Source: Pseudorhodobacter sp. E13 (GTDB taxonomy: Bacteria; Pseudomonadota; Alphaproteobacteria; Rhodobacterales; Rhodobacteraceae). From it: 64,000 nt of DNA. The stretch spans positions 1 through 64,000 of the forward strand of contig NZ_RPEN01000148.1 of assembly GCF_003991405.1 (NCBI RefSeq), given 5' to 3'. Positions 25,576 through 34,397 of this stretch are shown one piece after another (the stretch's first letter is position 1; every line of letters begins with the position of its first letter). The translations under genes and the position numbers were made by a program. Below the pieces are notes generated by a model that searched no databases, was not told the DNA's origin, and saw nothing but the letters and a program-made list of their open reading frames with translations.

Positions 25576-26625
25576 TCAGCCCGCCGCAGCGCCGCGCAAG
25601 GCGGTGATCAGCGCCTCCATATCCTCGGGCAAGGGTGAGGAGAATTCCAGCATTTCGCCAGTAACCGGGTGTTCAAACCCCAAGGTCGCCGCATGCAGCG
25701 CCTGACGCGGAAAGCCCTCTGCCGCGGCCACCGCCGCCGCACCCACGGCTTTTTCGGAAACCTTGCGCTTGCCGCCATAAGTCGGATCACCGATCAGCCC
25801 ATGGCCCGCATGGGCCATATGCACGCGGATCTGGTGCGTGCGGCCGGTTTCCAGCCAACATTCCACCAAGGCCGCCACCGGGGGCGTGCCAAACACCTCT
25901 AGCGTGCGGGCGCGGGTGACCGCATGGCGGCCGGTGCCCTCAAAGAACACCGCCTGACGCTGGCGGTCGGTGCGGTGACGCGCCAGATTGGTGGCGATGC
26001 GCAGGATATTCGATGCCTCAAACGTGGCCCCTTTGATGCCCCGCAAGCGCGGGTCGGCGGCATCCGGCGCACCGTTCACCACCGCCAGATAGCGCCGATG
26101 CACGGAATGTGCCTCAAACTGCGCAGCAAGCCCGTGATGCGCGCGATCCGACTTTGCCACCACCAACAGCCCCGAGGTTTCCTTGTCGATCCTATGCACG
26201 ATACCGGGCCGCTTTTCACCGCCCACCCCGGACAGCTTGCCACCAAAGTGATGCAACAGCGCATTGACCAAGGTGCCCGACCAAGACCCCGGCGCGGGAT
26301 GCACCACCATGCCCGCAGGTTTGTTGACAACGATCAGATCGTCATCCTCCCACAGCACCTCCAGCGGGATATCTTCGGGCAAAGTGTCCACATCGGCGGC
26401 AGGTTCCAGCAGCAGCGCATAAACCTGCCCCTCGGCCACGCGGGCCTTGGGGTCCGTCACCGGTTCACCATCCAGAAAGACCAGACCTTCGGCGATCATC
26501 TTCATCAAGCGCGACCGCGACAGCGACGCTTCTTCTGGCACATCGCGGGCAAGCGCCTTATCAAGGCGATCAGGCGGGGCCTCCCCGATCGTGACATGCA
26601 AGACAGGCAAGGACGTATTGACCAT
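25576..26625 (-). CDS. rluD: 23S rRNA pseudouridine synthase, RluD/RluA family
   Basis: The 349-aa protein has an N-terminal S4 domain (RLDKALARDVPE, then LSRSRLMKMIAEG) and an RluA-type catalytic domain. The catalytic Asp lies in GIVHRIDKETSGLLVV. ETGRTHQIRVHMAHAGHGLIGD is the other hallmark. It isomerises uridines in 23S rRNA, most likely in helix 69. The predicted ATG at 26625 shares CATG with the ATG of the rightward DUF6476 gene, leaving no intergenic space; an in-frame TTG slightly downstream is possible. The rpoH gene follows after 192 bases. Confidence 0.92.
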   Translation of the reverse strand: MVNTSLPVLHVTIGEAPPDRLDKALARDVPEEASLSRSRLMKMIAEGLVFLDGEPVTDPKARVAEGQVYALLLEPAADVDTLPEDIPLEVLWEDDDLIVVNKPAGMVVHPAPGSWSGTLVNALLHHFGGKLSGVGGEKRPGIVHRIDKETSGLLVVAKSDRAHHGLAAQFEAHSVHRRYLAVVNGAPDAADPRLRGIKGATFEASNILRIATNLARHRTDRQRQAVFFEGTGRHAVTRARTLEVFGTPPVAALVECWLETGRTHQIRVHMAHAGHGLIGDPTYGGKRKVSEKAVGAAAVAAAEGFPRQALHAATLGFEHPVTGEMLEFSSPLPEDMEALITALRGAAAG

Positions 26626-26938
26626 GGAACAGGCTCCGGCACCAGACGGGCTTCCGCCCAGCCTCAGGTTTCTAAAAGGGCTGGTGATCGTGCTGACGCT
26701 CACCATGATTATTGGCGTCATAACCGTGGTTGCGGTGATTGTCACCCGCATGCCGCAAAGCTTTGCCGCCCGCCCCAGCCTGCCAGACAGCATCACCCTG
26801 CCCGAAGGGGCCAAGGCGCAGGCCATCACCTTTGGCACTGGCTGGACGGCGGTGGTGACGCAGGACAACCGGATCTTGGTGTTCGGCAAAACCGGGGCCC
26901 TGCTGCAAGAGGTGGCGATTCAACCGCAAGGGGAATAA
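26624..26938 (+). CDS. DUF6476 family membrane protein
   Basis: The 104-aa protein has one transmembrane helix (about residues 19-41, GLVIVLTLTMIIGVITVVAVIV region). A short soluble C-terminal domain follows, with ITLPEGAKAQAITFGTGW and NRILVFGKTG, which suggests a small beta-rich periplasmic part. It matches a small alphaproteobacterial family of unknown function commonly found divergent from rluD. Its ATG overlaps that of rluD by two bases. Confidence 0.8.
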   Translation: MEQAPAPDGLPPSLRFLKGLVIVLTLTMIIGVITVVAVIVTRMPQSFAARPSLPDSITLPEGAKAQAITFGTGWTAVVTQDNRILVFGKTGALLQEVAIQPQGE

Positions 26939-26960
26939 AGGCTTGACCACCACGGCCTGA

Positions 26961-26982
26961 CTGCCACCCTATCAGGTGGCAG
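26961..26982. terminator. Hairpin after DUF6476 gene
   Basis: CTGCCACC (26961-26968) pairs with GGTGGCAG (26975-26982) around a 6-nt loop, 23 bases after the DUF6476 stop. There is no T-tract, so termination is uncertain. Confidence 0.45.
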
Positions 26983-27046
26983 ACATAACGCCAGCCGCCC
27001 CTTTCACCGGCCCCTTCAACCGCACAGGACAGGACCGCCACCCAAA

Positions 27047-28834
27047 ATGCAGACCGGCCGGACCGAAATACACGAGATCGCCCGTCAACGCGATCTGCTG
27101 CGGGGCGAGGCCCTCAGCCGGAACCTGCTGTCGATCGCAGCCATCGGCATCACCGCGATCTATCTGCCGATCTGGGTGGCACTGATCTGCATGATCGGCA
27201 ATGTCGGCTGCGACATCCTTGCGATGCGCTACATGCGCGCGCTGTCCCCCAAACGGCACGCCCAGCGCTATATCCTTGTCGCGGGTCTGTCCTTTCTGCG
27301 CGAGGCCTACCTGACGCTTGCGGCCTCGCTGACGTGGTTGATGGCGGATAGCTACGGACAATCCCTGGCGGTCGGCGTCCTGATGTCGCAACTGCTGCAA
27401 CTGGCGCTGGTGCGGGCCAGCCATCTGCCCTTTGGCTATATCGGGCTGTCGGCTGTAGCGCTTATTACGGGGGTCTTGAACAGCCATCACTGGCTGGTCA
27501 CGGAGAGCAACCTTGTCGGGTTTGGCGTCTCGACCCTCGCGATTGTCTGCGCCTTCTGGTATACGATCATCGCGATGCATTCCAACCACCGGCTGCACAA
27601 AGTCTCGGCCACGGACCGGGCCGAAGCGCTGGCGAATGACAAGGCGAAAAGCCGGTTTCTGGCCCAGATGAGCCATGAGTTGCGCACCCCGCTAAATGCC
27701 ATTCTGGGCATGGGTCATGCCGAACTGCGCCGCAACAAGGACGCGTTAAGCCAGAACCGGCTGTCCGTCCTTATCGCCTCGGCCGAAGGGCTTTCGACCA
27801 TTCTCGATGATATTCTGGATATGTCGGCGCTGGATGCGGGCCGCCTGCCCATCCGCCCCGAAGCCGTCCGCCCGCAGGATGAGATTTTGGCCGCCCTTGC
27901 GCTGTTCCAGCCTGCCGCCACTGCTGCCGGGTTAAGCCTGAACCACAGCTTGTCCCCCATGCTGACCGCGCCAAAACTGCTGGACCCGCAGCGCCTGCGG
28001 CAATGCTTGTCGAACCTGCTGTCCAATGCGCTGAAAAACACGCCGCGCGGCGGGGTGCATATTTCCGCCCGCCTGACCGAGGCCATAAACGGGTCGGAAT
28101 TGCTGGAAATCGAGGTGGCCGATACCGGCCCCGGCATCCCCTCCGCGCAGCATCGCGCGATTTTCGAACCCTTCTCACAGGCGCGCAACACCCGCGGCGG
28201 CGCAGGTGGCAACGGGCTTGGCCTGTCGATCTGCCGCAGCATGGCCCGCCATATGGGGGGCGACCTGACGCTTGCGCCCAACAGCCCCCGCCAAAGCGGC
28301 GCGCGGTTTATCCTGACACTGGCGGTCCGGCCCGCGCCTGCGGATGTGCCACCTTCGCCCAGCGTTGCCCTGCCCACTGCCCGGCAAAAAACGCAACCGC
28401 CCAAGGCCTATACACAGCCCCCCGTGGCGGCAAGCGTGGCCTCTGGGTTGCGGGTGCTGGTGATCGACGATATTGCCACCAACCGGCTGGTTGCCTCTAC
28501 CTATCTTAGGATGCTGGGGGCTTCGATGATCGAAGCGGACAGCGGCGAAAAGGCGCTGGAGATCTTGTCTACCACCTTGCCCGATCTGATCCTGCTGGAC
28601 CTGAACATGCCGGGGATGAGCGGTTTGCAAACGCTCAAACGTCTGCGGGCAATGCCGGGGCCTGCGGGCAGCCTTCCGGTGATCGCGATGACGGCAGACG
28701 CCTTGCCGGAACAACGCGCCTTCAATCTGTCGCAAGGGATTGATGGCTATCTGGCCAAACCGATCAACCCGACCCGGATCGAGATGGAAATCAAAGCAGT
28801 GATGGACAAACGCAAGGCTTCGCCCGCAGACTAA
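27047..28834 (+). CDS. Hybrid sensor histidine kinase/response regulator
   Basis: The 595-aa protein has an N-terminal membrane region with about six hydrophobic segments (residues 25-185). A HisKA domain follows, with phospho-acceptor His210 in QMSHELRTPLN. The HATPase domain shows the N box (LSNLLSNALKN), G1 VADTGPGIP and G2 GGNGLGLSI. A Pro-rich linker (about 425-460) leads to a C-terminal receiver with phospho-acceptor Asp518 in LLDLNMPG and Lys in GYLAKP. No output regulator is adjacent, so phosphotransfer must go to a protein encoded elsewhere. The sensed signal is unknown. Confidence 0.92.
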   Translation: MQTGRTEIHEIARQRDLLRGEALSRNLLSIAAIGITAIYLPIWVALICMIGNVGCDILAMRYMRALSPKRHAQRYILVAGLSFLREAYLTLAASLTWLMADSYGQSLAVGVLMSQLLQLALVRASHLPFGYIGLSAVALITGVLNSHHWLVTESNLVGFGVSTLAIVCAFWYTIIAMHSNHRLHKVSATDRAEALANDKAKSRFLAQMSHELRTPLNAILGMGHAELRRNKDALSQNRLSVLIASAEGLSTILDDILDMSALDAGRLPIRPEAVRPQDEILAALALFQPAATAAGLSLNHSLSPMLTAPKLLDPQRLRQCLSNLLSNALKNTPRGGVHISARLTEAINGSELLEIEVADTGPGIPSAQHRAIFEPFSQARNTRGGAGGNGLGLSICRSMARHMGGDLTLAPNSPRQSGARFILTLAVRPAPADVPPSPSVALPTARQKTQPPKAYTQPPVAASVASGLRVLVIDDIATNRLVASTYLRMLGASMIEADSGEKALEILSTTLPDLILLDLNMPGMSGLQTLKRLRAMPGPAGSLPVIAMTADALPEQRAFNLSQGIDGYLAKPINPTRIEMEIKAVMDKRKASPAD

Positions 28835-28864
28835 GCGCGAAACAGTCCTGCGAAAGGCGCGCCG

Positions 28865-30316
28865 ATGTCCCACCCTGCCCCCCAACCCGATGCCACCCAT
28901 CTTGCCCGAATGGTCGCGGCGGGCAGCGTCAGCCCCACCGAATTGCTGGACGCGGCCTTGGCGGCGGTGGCCCGGCTGAACCCCGATCTGAACGCCGTGG
29001 TGCTGATGCAAGAGGCCGCAGCCCGCGCCCATATCGCCGCAGGCCTGCCGCAAGGCCCGTTTCGCGGCGTGCCCTTCCTGCTCAAGGATCTGGGCTGTGA
29101 GGCGGTGGAGTTCCCGTCGCATAACGGCTCGCGGTTGCTGGCCAATACGCGTTACGGCATGGATTCCAGCATCTTCGCCCGCATCCGCGCCACCGGGGTC
29201 GTGACCTTCGGGCGCACCACCGCCCCCGAAGGTGGCATCGGCCCCGCGACCGAGGCGGCGGTCTATGGCGGGCCGACCCGCAACCCTTGGGGCCTCGCGC
29301 ATACGCCCGGCGGGTCGTCTGGTGGTGCGGGGGCGGCGGTGGCGGCGGGCATCGTGCCCTTTGCGCATGGGTCCGATGGCGGCGGCTCGGTGCGGATACC
29401 GGCATCCTCTTGCGGGCTGTTCGGGTTCAAACCCACGCGGGCGCGGCTTCCCGATGGCCCCTATGTCGGCGAAGGCTGGGCGGGCATGGCCATCGACGGC
29501 TTCCTGACCCGGTCAGTGCGCGACACGGCCCTGATGCTGGATGCCTGCGAAGGCGCAGACCTTGGCGCGCCCTATGTCGCCCCGCCCCTGCGCCGCAGCC
29601 ATGCCGATGCGATCAGCCGTCCTCCGCGCCGGATGCGGGTGATGCTCTGCGATACCAGCTTCACCGGAGAGGCGATCCACCCCGATTGCGCAGCAGCGGT
29701 GCATCAAACCGCCCGCCTGCTGCAAGACCTTGGCCACCACATCACCCCCGGCCTGCCCCGCGCCAATACCCTTGGCATGATGCGGGCCTGGACCGATATC
29801 GTCGCCATCGGCACCGCGCTGTCCATCCGCAAAGCGTTGAAATCCCGCCCGCTGTCGCCCGATCTGGTCGAAGGTGTGGCGCGCGGTGCGCTGGCCCATG
29901 CCGACACCCTGCACCCCACCCGCTACCTCGAAGCGGTCAATGAAATTCACGCCTTTGGCCGCGAAATGGCCGCCGTTTTTGATGGCCCCAACGCCCCCGA
30001 TGTGATCCTGAGCGCGACGCTTGCCGAACCCCCGGCCGAGATCGGGCGCTTCAACCACCAGCCCGAGGATTATGTCGATTACCGCATCGGGCCGGGGCGC
30101 GTGTTTGCCTATTCGCCCTTTTGCGCGGTGTTCAACGCCAGCGGCCAACCTGCCGCCTCGGTCCCCTTGGGCTGGTCCAGCACGGGCCTGCCCATCGGCA
30201 TCCATCTGGCCAGCCGTTTCGGAAATGATGAAGAATTGATCGCCCTGTGTGCAGAGCTGGAACGGGCCGCCCCTTGGGGCCACCATCACCCCCCGCTTTG
30301 GGCCGCTGCATTCTAG
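28865..30316 (+). CDS. Amidase (amidase signature family)
   Basis: This 483-aa protein is an amidase-signature hydrolase. The Ser-cisSer-Lys triad is evident: Lys in PFLLKDLG, then [16 protein letters not shown] with the cis-Ser, and the nucleophile in [13 protein letters not shown]. It hydrolyses an amide substrate that cannot be told from sequence. It lies 30 bases after the kinase gene stop and 75 bases before a polyamine-type ABC importer. The second amidase at 34398 flanks the importer on its other side, so it probably acts on an imported amide. Confidence 0.92.
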   Translation: MSHPAPQPDATHLARMVAAGSVSPTELLDAALAAVARLNPDLNAVVLMQEAAARAHIAAGLPQGPFRGVPFLLKDLGCEAVEFPSHNGSRLLANTRYGMDSSIFARIRATGVVTFGRTTAPEGGIGPATEAAVYGGPTRNPWGLAHTPGGSSGGAGAAVAAGIVPFAHGSDGGGSVRIPASSCGLFGFKPTRARLPDGPYVGEGWAGMAIDGFLTRSVRDTALMLDACEGADLGAPYVAPPLRRSHADAISRPPRRMRVMLCDTSFTGEAIHPDCAAAVHQTARLLQDLGHHITPGLPRANTLGMMRAWTDIVAIGTALSIRKALKSRPLSPDLVEGVARGALAHADTLHPTRYLEAVNEIHAFGREMAAVFDGPNAPDVILSATLAEPPAEIGRFNHQPEDYVDYRIGPGRVFAYSPFCAVFNASGQPAASVPLGWSSTGLPIGIHLASRFGNDEELIALCAELERAAPWGHHHPPLWAAAF

Positions 30317-30391
30317 ACCAATTGGTAAAGACCCTTGCCATCCTTAAAACCAAGCGCTTAGGGTAGAGCCATGAGCCATAGGGAGCCAAGC

Positions 30392-31456
30392 ATGACCACC
30401 ATGCCCATCGCCGTCGAAGCCCGCAACGCCGTCAAGGCCTTTGGGCAGGGGGCGGTGGCTGTCAAAGCGCTGGACGATGTCTCGGTGCAAATCCGGCAAG
30501 GCGAATTTTTTACCCTGCTTGGCCCCTCGGGCTGTGGCAAGACCACCTTGCTGCGCCTGATCGCAGGATTTGAAACACCCACCTCTGGCCAGATTTTGCT
30601 GGGCGGCGAAGATATCACCCATCTGCCCCCCAACAAGCGCCCGGTGAACACGGTGTTCCAAAGCTATGCGCTGTTTCCGCATCTGACGGTGGCGCAGAAT
30701 ATCGGCTTTGGTTTGGAAATGCAGAACCGCCCCCGCGCGGAAATCAAGGAAACCGTAGCGCGGATGCTGGCGCTGGTGCAACTGGAACCGATGGCCAGCC
30801 GCAAGACCAGCCAGCTTTCAGGTGGTCAACAGCAGCGCGTGGCACTGGCCCGCGCCTTGGCCCCCACGCCCAAGGTTCTGTTGCTGGATGAACCGCTGTC
30901 GGCGCTGGACCTCAAGCTGCGCAAGGAAATGCAGATTGAATTGAAACGCCTGCAAATGGAAACCGGCATCACCTTCGTTTTCGTCACCCATGATCAGGAA
31001 GAAGCCCTGACCATGAGCGACCGCATCGCCGTGATGTCGGCAGGCCATATCCAGCAGACAGGCTCGCCGCGCGATATCTATACCCGTCCCGCCAACCGCT
31101 TTGTCGCCAGTTTCATCGGCGAGACGAATTTCCTGACCGGGAAAAGCGATGGGCGGCAGGTGGTGCTGCACAATGGGGCTGCCGTTGATCTGGTGACGAA
31201 ACAAGGCGCTGTAAGCCTTGCCATTCGCCCTGAACAACTGCGCCTTGTCGCCACGGGCAGCGCAGGGGCGATGCCCGCCCGTGTCGCCTCGACCGTCTAT
31301 TTCGGCACCGATACCCATGTGCATCTGTCGCTGTCCGATGGCAGCCAGATCGTCGCCCGCCAGCAAATTCCCGCCACTGGCGCAATGGATTTGAAAACCG
31401 GCGATGAGGTCGGCGTGATCCTGCCCGCCGATGCCCTGCAAGTGTTGGAGGATTGA
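30392..31456 (+). CDS. potA: ABC importer ATPase, spermidine/putrescine (PotA) type
   Basis: The 354-aa protein has Walker [10 protein letters not shown] (about residues 44-52), [15 protein letters not shown], Walker [13 protein letters not shown] and the H-loop [12 protein letters not shown]-terminal TOBE domain (after residue 250) is typical of CUT1/MOI polyamine importers. I chose the ATG at 30392, with GGGAG at 30381-30385; the ATG at 30371 would add seven residues. The two permease genes and the binding-protein gene follow in order. Confidence 0.9.
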   Translation: MTTMPIAVEARNAVKAFGQGAVAVKALDDVSVQIRQGEFFTLLGPSGCGKTTLLRLIAGFETPTSGQILLGGEDITHLPPNKRPVNTVFQSYALFPHLTVAQNIGFGLEMQNRPRAEIKETVARMLALVQLEPMASRKTSQLSGGQQQRVALARALAPTPKVLLLDEPLSALDLKLRKEMQIELKRLQMETGITFVFVTHDQEEALTMSDRIAVMSAGHIQQTGSPRDIYTRPANRFVASFIGETNFLTGKSDGRQVVLHNGAAVDLVTKQGAVSLAIRPEQLRLVATGSAGAMPARVASTVYFGTDTHVHLSLSDGSQIVARQQIPATGAMDLKTGDEVGVILPADALQVLED

Positions 31457-31460
31457 TCTG

Positions 31461-32375
31461 ATGTCCTCTGACGCCGAAAAAAAGGCCGAAGCCGCGCGCA
31501 CCCGTTCTGCGTGGCTCTTGTCAACGCCCGCGCTGATTGTGTTGGTCTTCGCGGCCTCTGGCCCGCTGCTGATCGTGCTGACCTATTCTTTCCTGACACC
31601 GGGCCAATATGGCAATGTGATCTGGGATTTCGATCTGAACGGCTGGGTCAGCATCCTTTATACCCGCGATATCTTTGACGGCACGCTGAAACTGGCCGAT
31701 GCGCATTTGTCGATCTTCTGGCGCTCGGTCAAACTGTCCTTGTTGACCACGGCGATCACCTTTGCCGTGGGCTTTCCGACGGCGTGGTTCATCGCCACGC
31801 GCCCGCCCGCACAGCGCGCCTTCTGGCTGTTCCTGATCACCATTCCCTTCTGGACCAACCTGTTGATCCGCACCGTGGCGATCAATGAGGTGATCCGCAA
31901 TGAGGGCTTGCTGAACACCTCGCTGATCTGGCTGGGCGTGATTTCGGAACCCATCCGCATCATTTACACCGATACCGCAGTGCTGATCGGGATGGCCTAT
32001 GTCTATCTGCCGCTGATGGTGCTGCCGCTATACGCCGCGATCGACCGGTTTGATATGCGCCTGCTGGAGGCGGGCTATGACCTCTATGCCAGCCGCTGGC
32101 GCGTGCTGCGCCGGGTGATCCTGCCCATCGTGAAGCCGGGGATCGTGGCGGGGTCCATCCTTGTCTTTGTGCCCTCACTCGGGGCCTATGTGACCCCGCG
32201 CGTGCTGGGGGGCGGCAAGAATATGATGATCGGCAACTTCATTGAATTGCAATTCGGCCAAGGGCGCAACTGGCCGCTGGGGGCGGCGCTGTCGATGACG
32301 CTGCTGGTCGTGGTGATGGTGGCGCTGCTGGTCTATGTGCGCGCCGCCAACAAGGAGGGCAACCCGCATGGCTGA
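31461..32375 (+). CDS. potB: ABC importer permease, PotB type
   Basis: The 304-aa inner-membrane permease has about six transmembrane segments. The EAA-type loop of binding-protein-dependent transporters is near EAGYDLYASRWRVLRRVILPIVKPGI. GGAGGA lies just before the ATG, which is 4 bases after the potA stop. It pairs with the PotC-type permease to form the channel. The assignment to polyamine transport rests on the binding protein and the family pattern. Confidence 0.9.
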   Translation: MSSDAEKKAEAARTRSAWLLSTPALIVLVFAASGPLLIVLTYSFLTPGQYGNVIWDFDLNGWVSILYTRDIFDGTLKLADAHLSIFWRSVKLSLLTTAITFAVGFPTAWFIATRPPAQRAFWLFLITIPFWTNLLIRTVAINEVIRNEGLLNTSLIWLGVISEPIRIIYTDTAVLIGMAYVYLPLMVLPLYAAIDRFDMRLLEAGYDLYASRWRVLRRVILPIVKPGIVAGSILVFVPSLGAYVTPRVLGGGKNMMIGNFIELQFGQGRNWPLGAALSMTLLVVVMVALLVYVRAANKEGNPHG

Positions 32376-33171
32376 CCGCAGCTTTGAAGTCGCCCGCCTG
32401 CCCGGCTTTCGCAGCATCGCGCTGACGGCCTTTGTGCTGCTTTATCTGCCGATCATCACATTGGTCGTCTATAGCTTCAATGCGGGCCAATCGGTCGCCG
32501 TGTGGGAAGGATTCTCGCTGGATTGGTATACCACCGCTTGGGAAAATGAGGCTGTCAAAGGGGCGACCTATCGCTCGCTCCTCATCGCGGCCTCTGCTTC
32601 GGCCATTGCGACGACGGTGGCAACCATGGCAGCCCTTGGCACCACGCGCAGAAAGGCGTTCAAGGGGCAAACCTTCATCTATGTGATGATCAACCAACCC
32701 CTGATGGTGCCCGAGATCGTGACAGCGGTGGCGCTGCTGATCTTCTTTGCCTCGATCAAGGTGGCGACGGGGTATAATGGCTTGATCTACCTGATCATCG
32801 CCCATGCCGCCTTTTGCATCCCCTTCGCCTATCTGCCCATTCGCGCGCGGCTGGAAGGGATGGACCTGACGCTGGAAACCGCTGCCGCCGATCTTTACGC
32901 CAGCCATTGGCAGGCCTTTCGCTTTGTCACCCTGCCCTTGATGTTGCCGGGGATCATCGCGGGGGCCATGCTTGCCTTTGTCATCAGTCTGGATGACGTG
33001 GTGATCACCGAATTTGTAAAATCCGGCGGGCAGGATACACTGCCCACCTATATGCTGGGCCAGATGCGCCGGGCCATCACACCCGAGGTCAACGCGATCT
33101 CGACCGTGTTGCTGGCGCTGACGGTCCTGCTGCTGACCGCGTTTTTCCTTTTGACGCGCAAGAAAGACTGA
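32368..33171 (+). CDS. potC: ABC importer permease, PotC type
   Basis: The 267-aa permease has six predicted membrane segments. Its coupling-loop sequence ETAAADLYASHWQAFRFVTLP is close to that of PotC/PotI proteins, with ISLDDVVITEFV after it. The ATG at 32368 has AAGGAGG (32352-32358) upstream and overlaps the potB stop by 8 bases, so the two subunits are translationally coupled. The binding-protein gene follows 30 bases later. Confidence 0.9.
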   Translation: MADRSFEVARLPGFRSIALTAFVLLYLPIITLVVYSFNAGQSVAVWEGFSLDWYTTAWENEAVKGATYRSLLIAASASAIATTVATMAALGTTRRKAFKGQTFIYVMINQPLMVPEIVTAVALLIFFASIKVATGYNGLIYLIIAHAAFCIPFAYLPIRARLEGMDLTLETAAADLYASHWQAFRFVTLPLMLPGIIAGAMLAFVISLDDVVITEFVKSGGQDTLPTYMLGQMRRAITPEVNAISTVLLALTVLLLTAFFLLTRKKD

Positions 33172-33201
33172 AAACAAAAAACCAACCAAGGGAGACGACA
33201 T

Positions 33202-34227
33202 ATGAAAAAGATCGTAACGGCAACGGCCCTGCTGCTGGCAAGCACCGCGCTTGCGGCAGCCGAAGGCGAATTGCAGCTGTATAACTGGGGCAACTATACC
33301 TCGCCCGATCTGCTGAAGAAGTTCGAGGAAGAAACCGGCATCAAGGTGGTGGTGACGGATTATGACAGCAACACAGCTGCCTTGGCCAAGGTCGAGGCCG
33401 GCGGGTCAGGCTTTGACCTTGTGGTGCCGTCGGCCAATTACATCCCGATCTGGATCGAGAAAGGGCTGGTGCAAAAGCTGGATGACAGCAAGCTGGCCAA
33501 CAAGGGCAATATCGCGCCGGAATGGGTGAACGTGCCTTGGGATGAGGGGCGCCAATATTCGGTGCCGTGGCAATGGGGCTCGGTTGGTGTGGCGGTCAAC
33601 ACCTCTGTCTATAAGGGCGATATCAACACGTCGGATATTTTCCTGCGCGTGCCAGAGGAGTTGAAGGGCAAGATCAACGTCGTGCCGGAAATGACCGATG
33701 TGTTGAACATGGCGATTTTCAACGTGGGCGGTGAGCCTTGCACCGAAGACACCGAAGTGCTGAAGAAAGTGCGCGATCTGGTGGTGGCGGCCAAGGCGGA
33801 TTGGCTGGCGATGGATTACGGTGCGACCGAGAAACTGTCGAACAATGACTGGGCGGCATCGGTGAACTGGAACGGTTCGACCATGCGGGCGCGTCTGGCA
33901 AACCCGGACGTGGCCTTTGGTTACCCGCGTGAGGGTTATCCCTTGTTCATGGATTCGGTGGCGCTGCTGTCGGATGCCAAGAATGTGGACAACGCCTATA
34001 AGTTCATTGATTTCATCATGCTGCCGGAAAATGCCGCGATGATTTCGGCCTTTGCGCGCTATGCCAATGGGATTGCCGGATCGGCGGAGTTCATGCCAGA
34101 GGATATGAAAACCGCGCCCGAAGTGGTGACGCCGGAAGAACATGCCAAGGCGGGGCGGTTCTTGCCGACATGCAGCCAGAAATCGCAGGAATATCTGACA
34201 GCGATCTGGACCGAATTGCAGAAATAA
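33202..34227 (+). CDS. Polyamine-type extracellular solute-binding protein
   Basis: The 341-aa periplasmic protein has a signal peptide (residues 1-20, LLLASTALAAA). It matches PotD/PotF by LQLYNWGNYTSPDLLKKFEE, VVVTDYDSNTAALAKVE and VPSANYIPIWIEKGLVQKLD. WNGSTMRAR and PREGYPLFMDSVALL fit the ligand-binding part. It delivers substrate, probably a polyamine or related amine, to the PotABC-type membrane complex encoded just upstream. Being last in the set and preceded by AGGGAG, it is likely well translated. The ligand is inferred by family only. Confidence 0.9.
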   Translation: MKKIVTATALLLASTALAAAEGELQLYNWGNYTSPDLLKKFEEETGIKVVVTDYDSNTAALAKVEAGGSGFDLVVPSANYIPIWIEKGLVQKLDDSKLANKGNIAPEWVNVPWDEGRQYSVPWQWGSVGVAVNTSVYKGDINTSDIFLRVPEELKGKINVVPEMTDVLNMAIFNVGGEPCTEDTEVLKKVRDLVVAAKADWLAMDYGATEKLSNNDWAASVNWNGSTMRARLANPDVAFGYPREGYPLFMDSVALLSDAKNVDNAYKFIDFIMLPENAAMISAFARYANGIAGSAEFMPEDMKTAPEVVTPEEHAKAGRFLPTCSQKSQEYLTAIWTELQK

Positions 34228-34237
34228 GGGAACCGGC

Positions 34238-34264
34238 GCGGCGGGGGCATCGAACCCCCGCCGC
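34238..34264 (+). terminator. Strong hairpin after the binding-protein gene
   Basis: GCGGCGGGGG (34238-34247) pairs with CCCCCGCCGC (34255-34264) around a 7-nt loop, 10 bases after the stop. There is no T-tract. It is followed at once by the 29-bp repeats, so it may attenuate rather than end transcription. Confidence 0.55.
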
Positions 34265-34270
34265 CCCGCT

Positions 34271-34390
34271 GGGGGCTTTGCCCCCAGAAACGAAGGATTG
34301 GGGGCTTTGCCCCGACAAGCGAAGGCCCGGGGGCTTTGCCCCCACAAGCGAAGGATTGGGGGCTTTGCCCCCAAACCCCCAAGATATTTT
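34271..34390. repeat. Four 29-bp tandem repeats, each with a GGGGGCTTTGCCCCC palindrome
   Basis: The palindrome core starts at 34271, 34300, 34329 and 34358, an exact 29-base period. The linker in the first three units is close to AGAAACGAAGGATT or GACAAGCGAAGGCC. The second core has lost one C. The last unit runs into CCCCCAAGATATTTT, which resembles the reverse complement of the modules at 8401 and 14570. Confidence 0.9.
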
Positions 34391-34397
34391 CAAATAG

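Noticed and set aside
34271-34390. CRISPR array
   Set aside because: The regular 29-base period comes from whole-unit tandem repeats with near-identical linkers, so there are no unique spacers and no cas genes.
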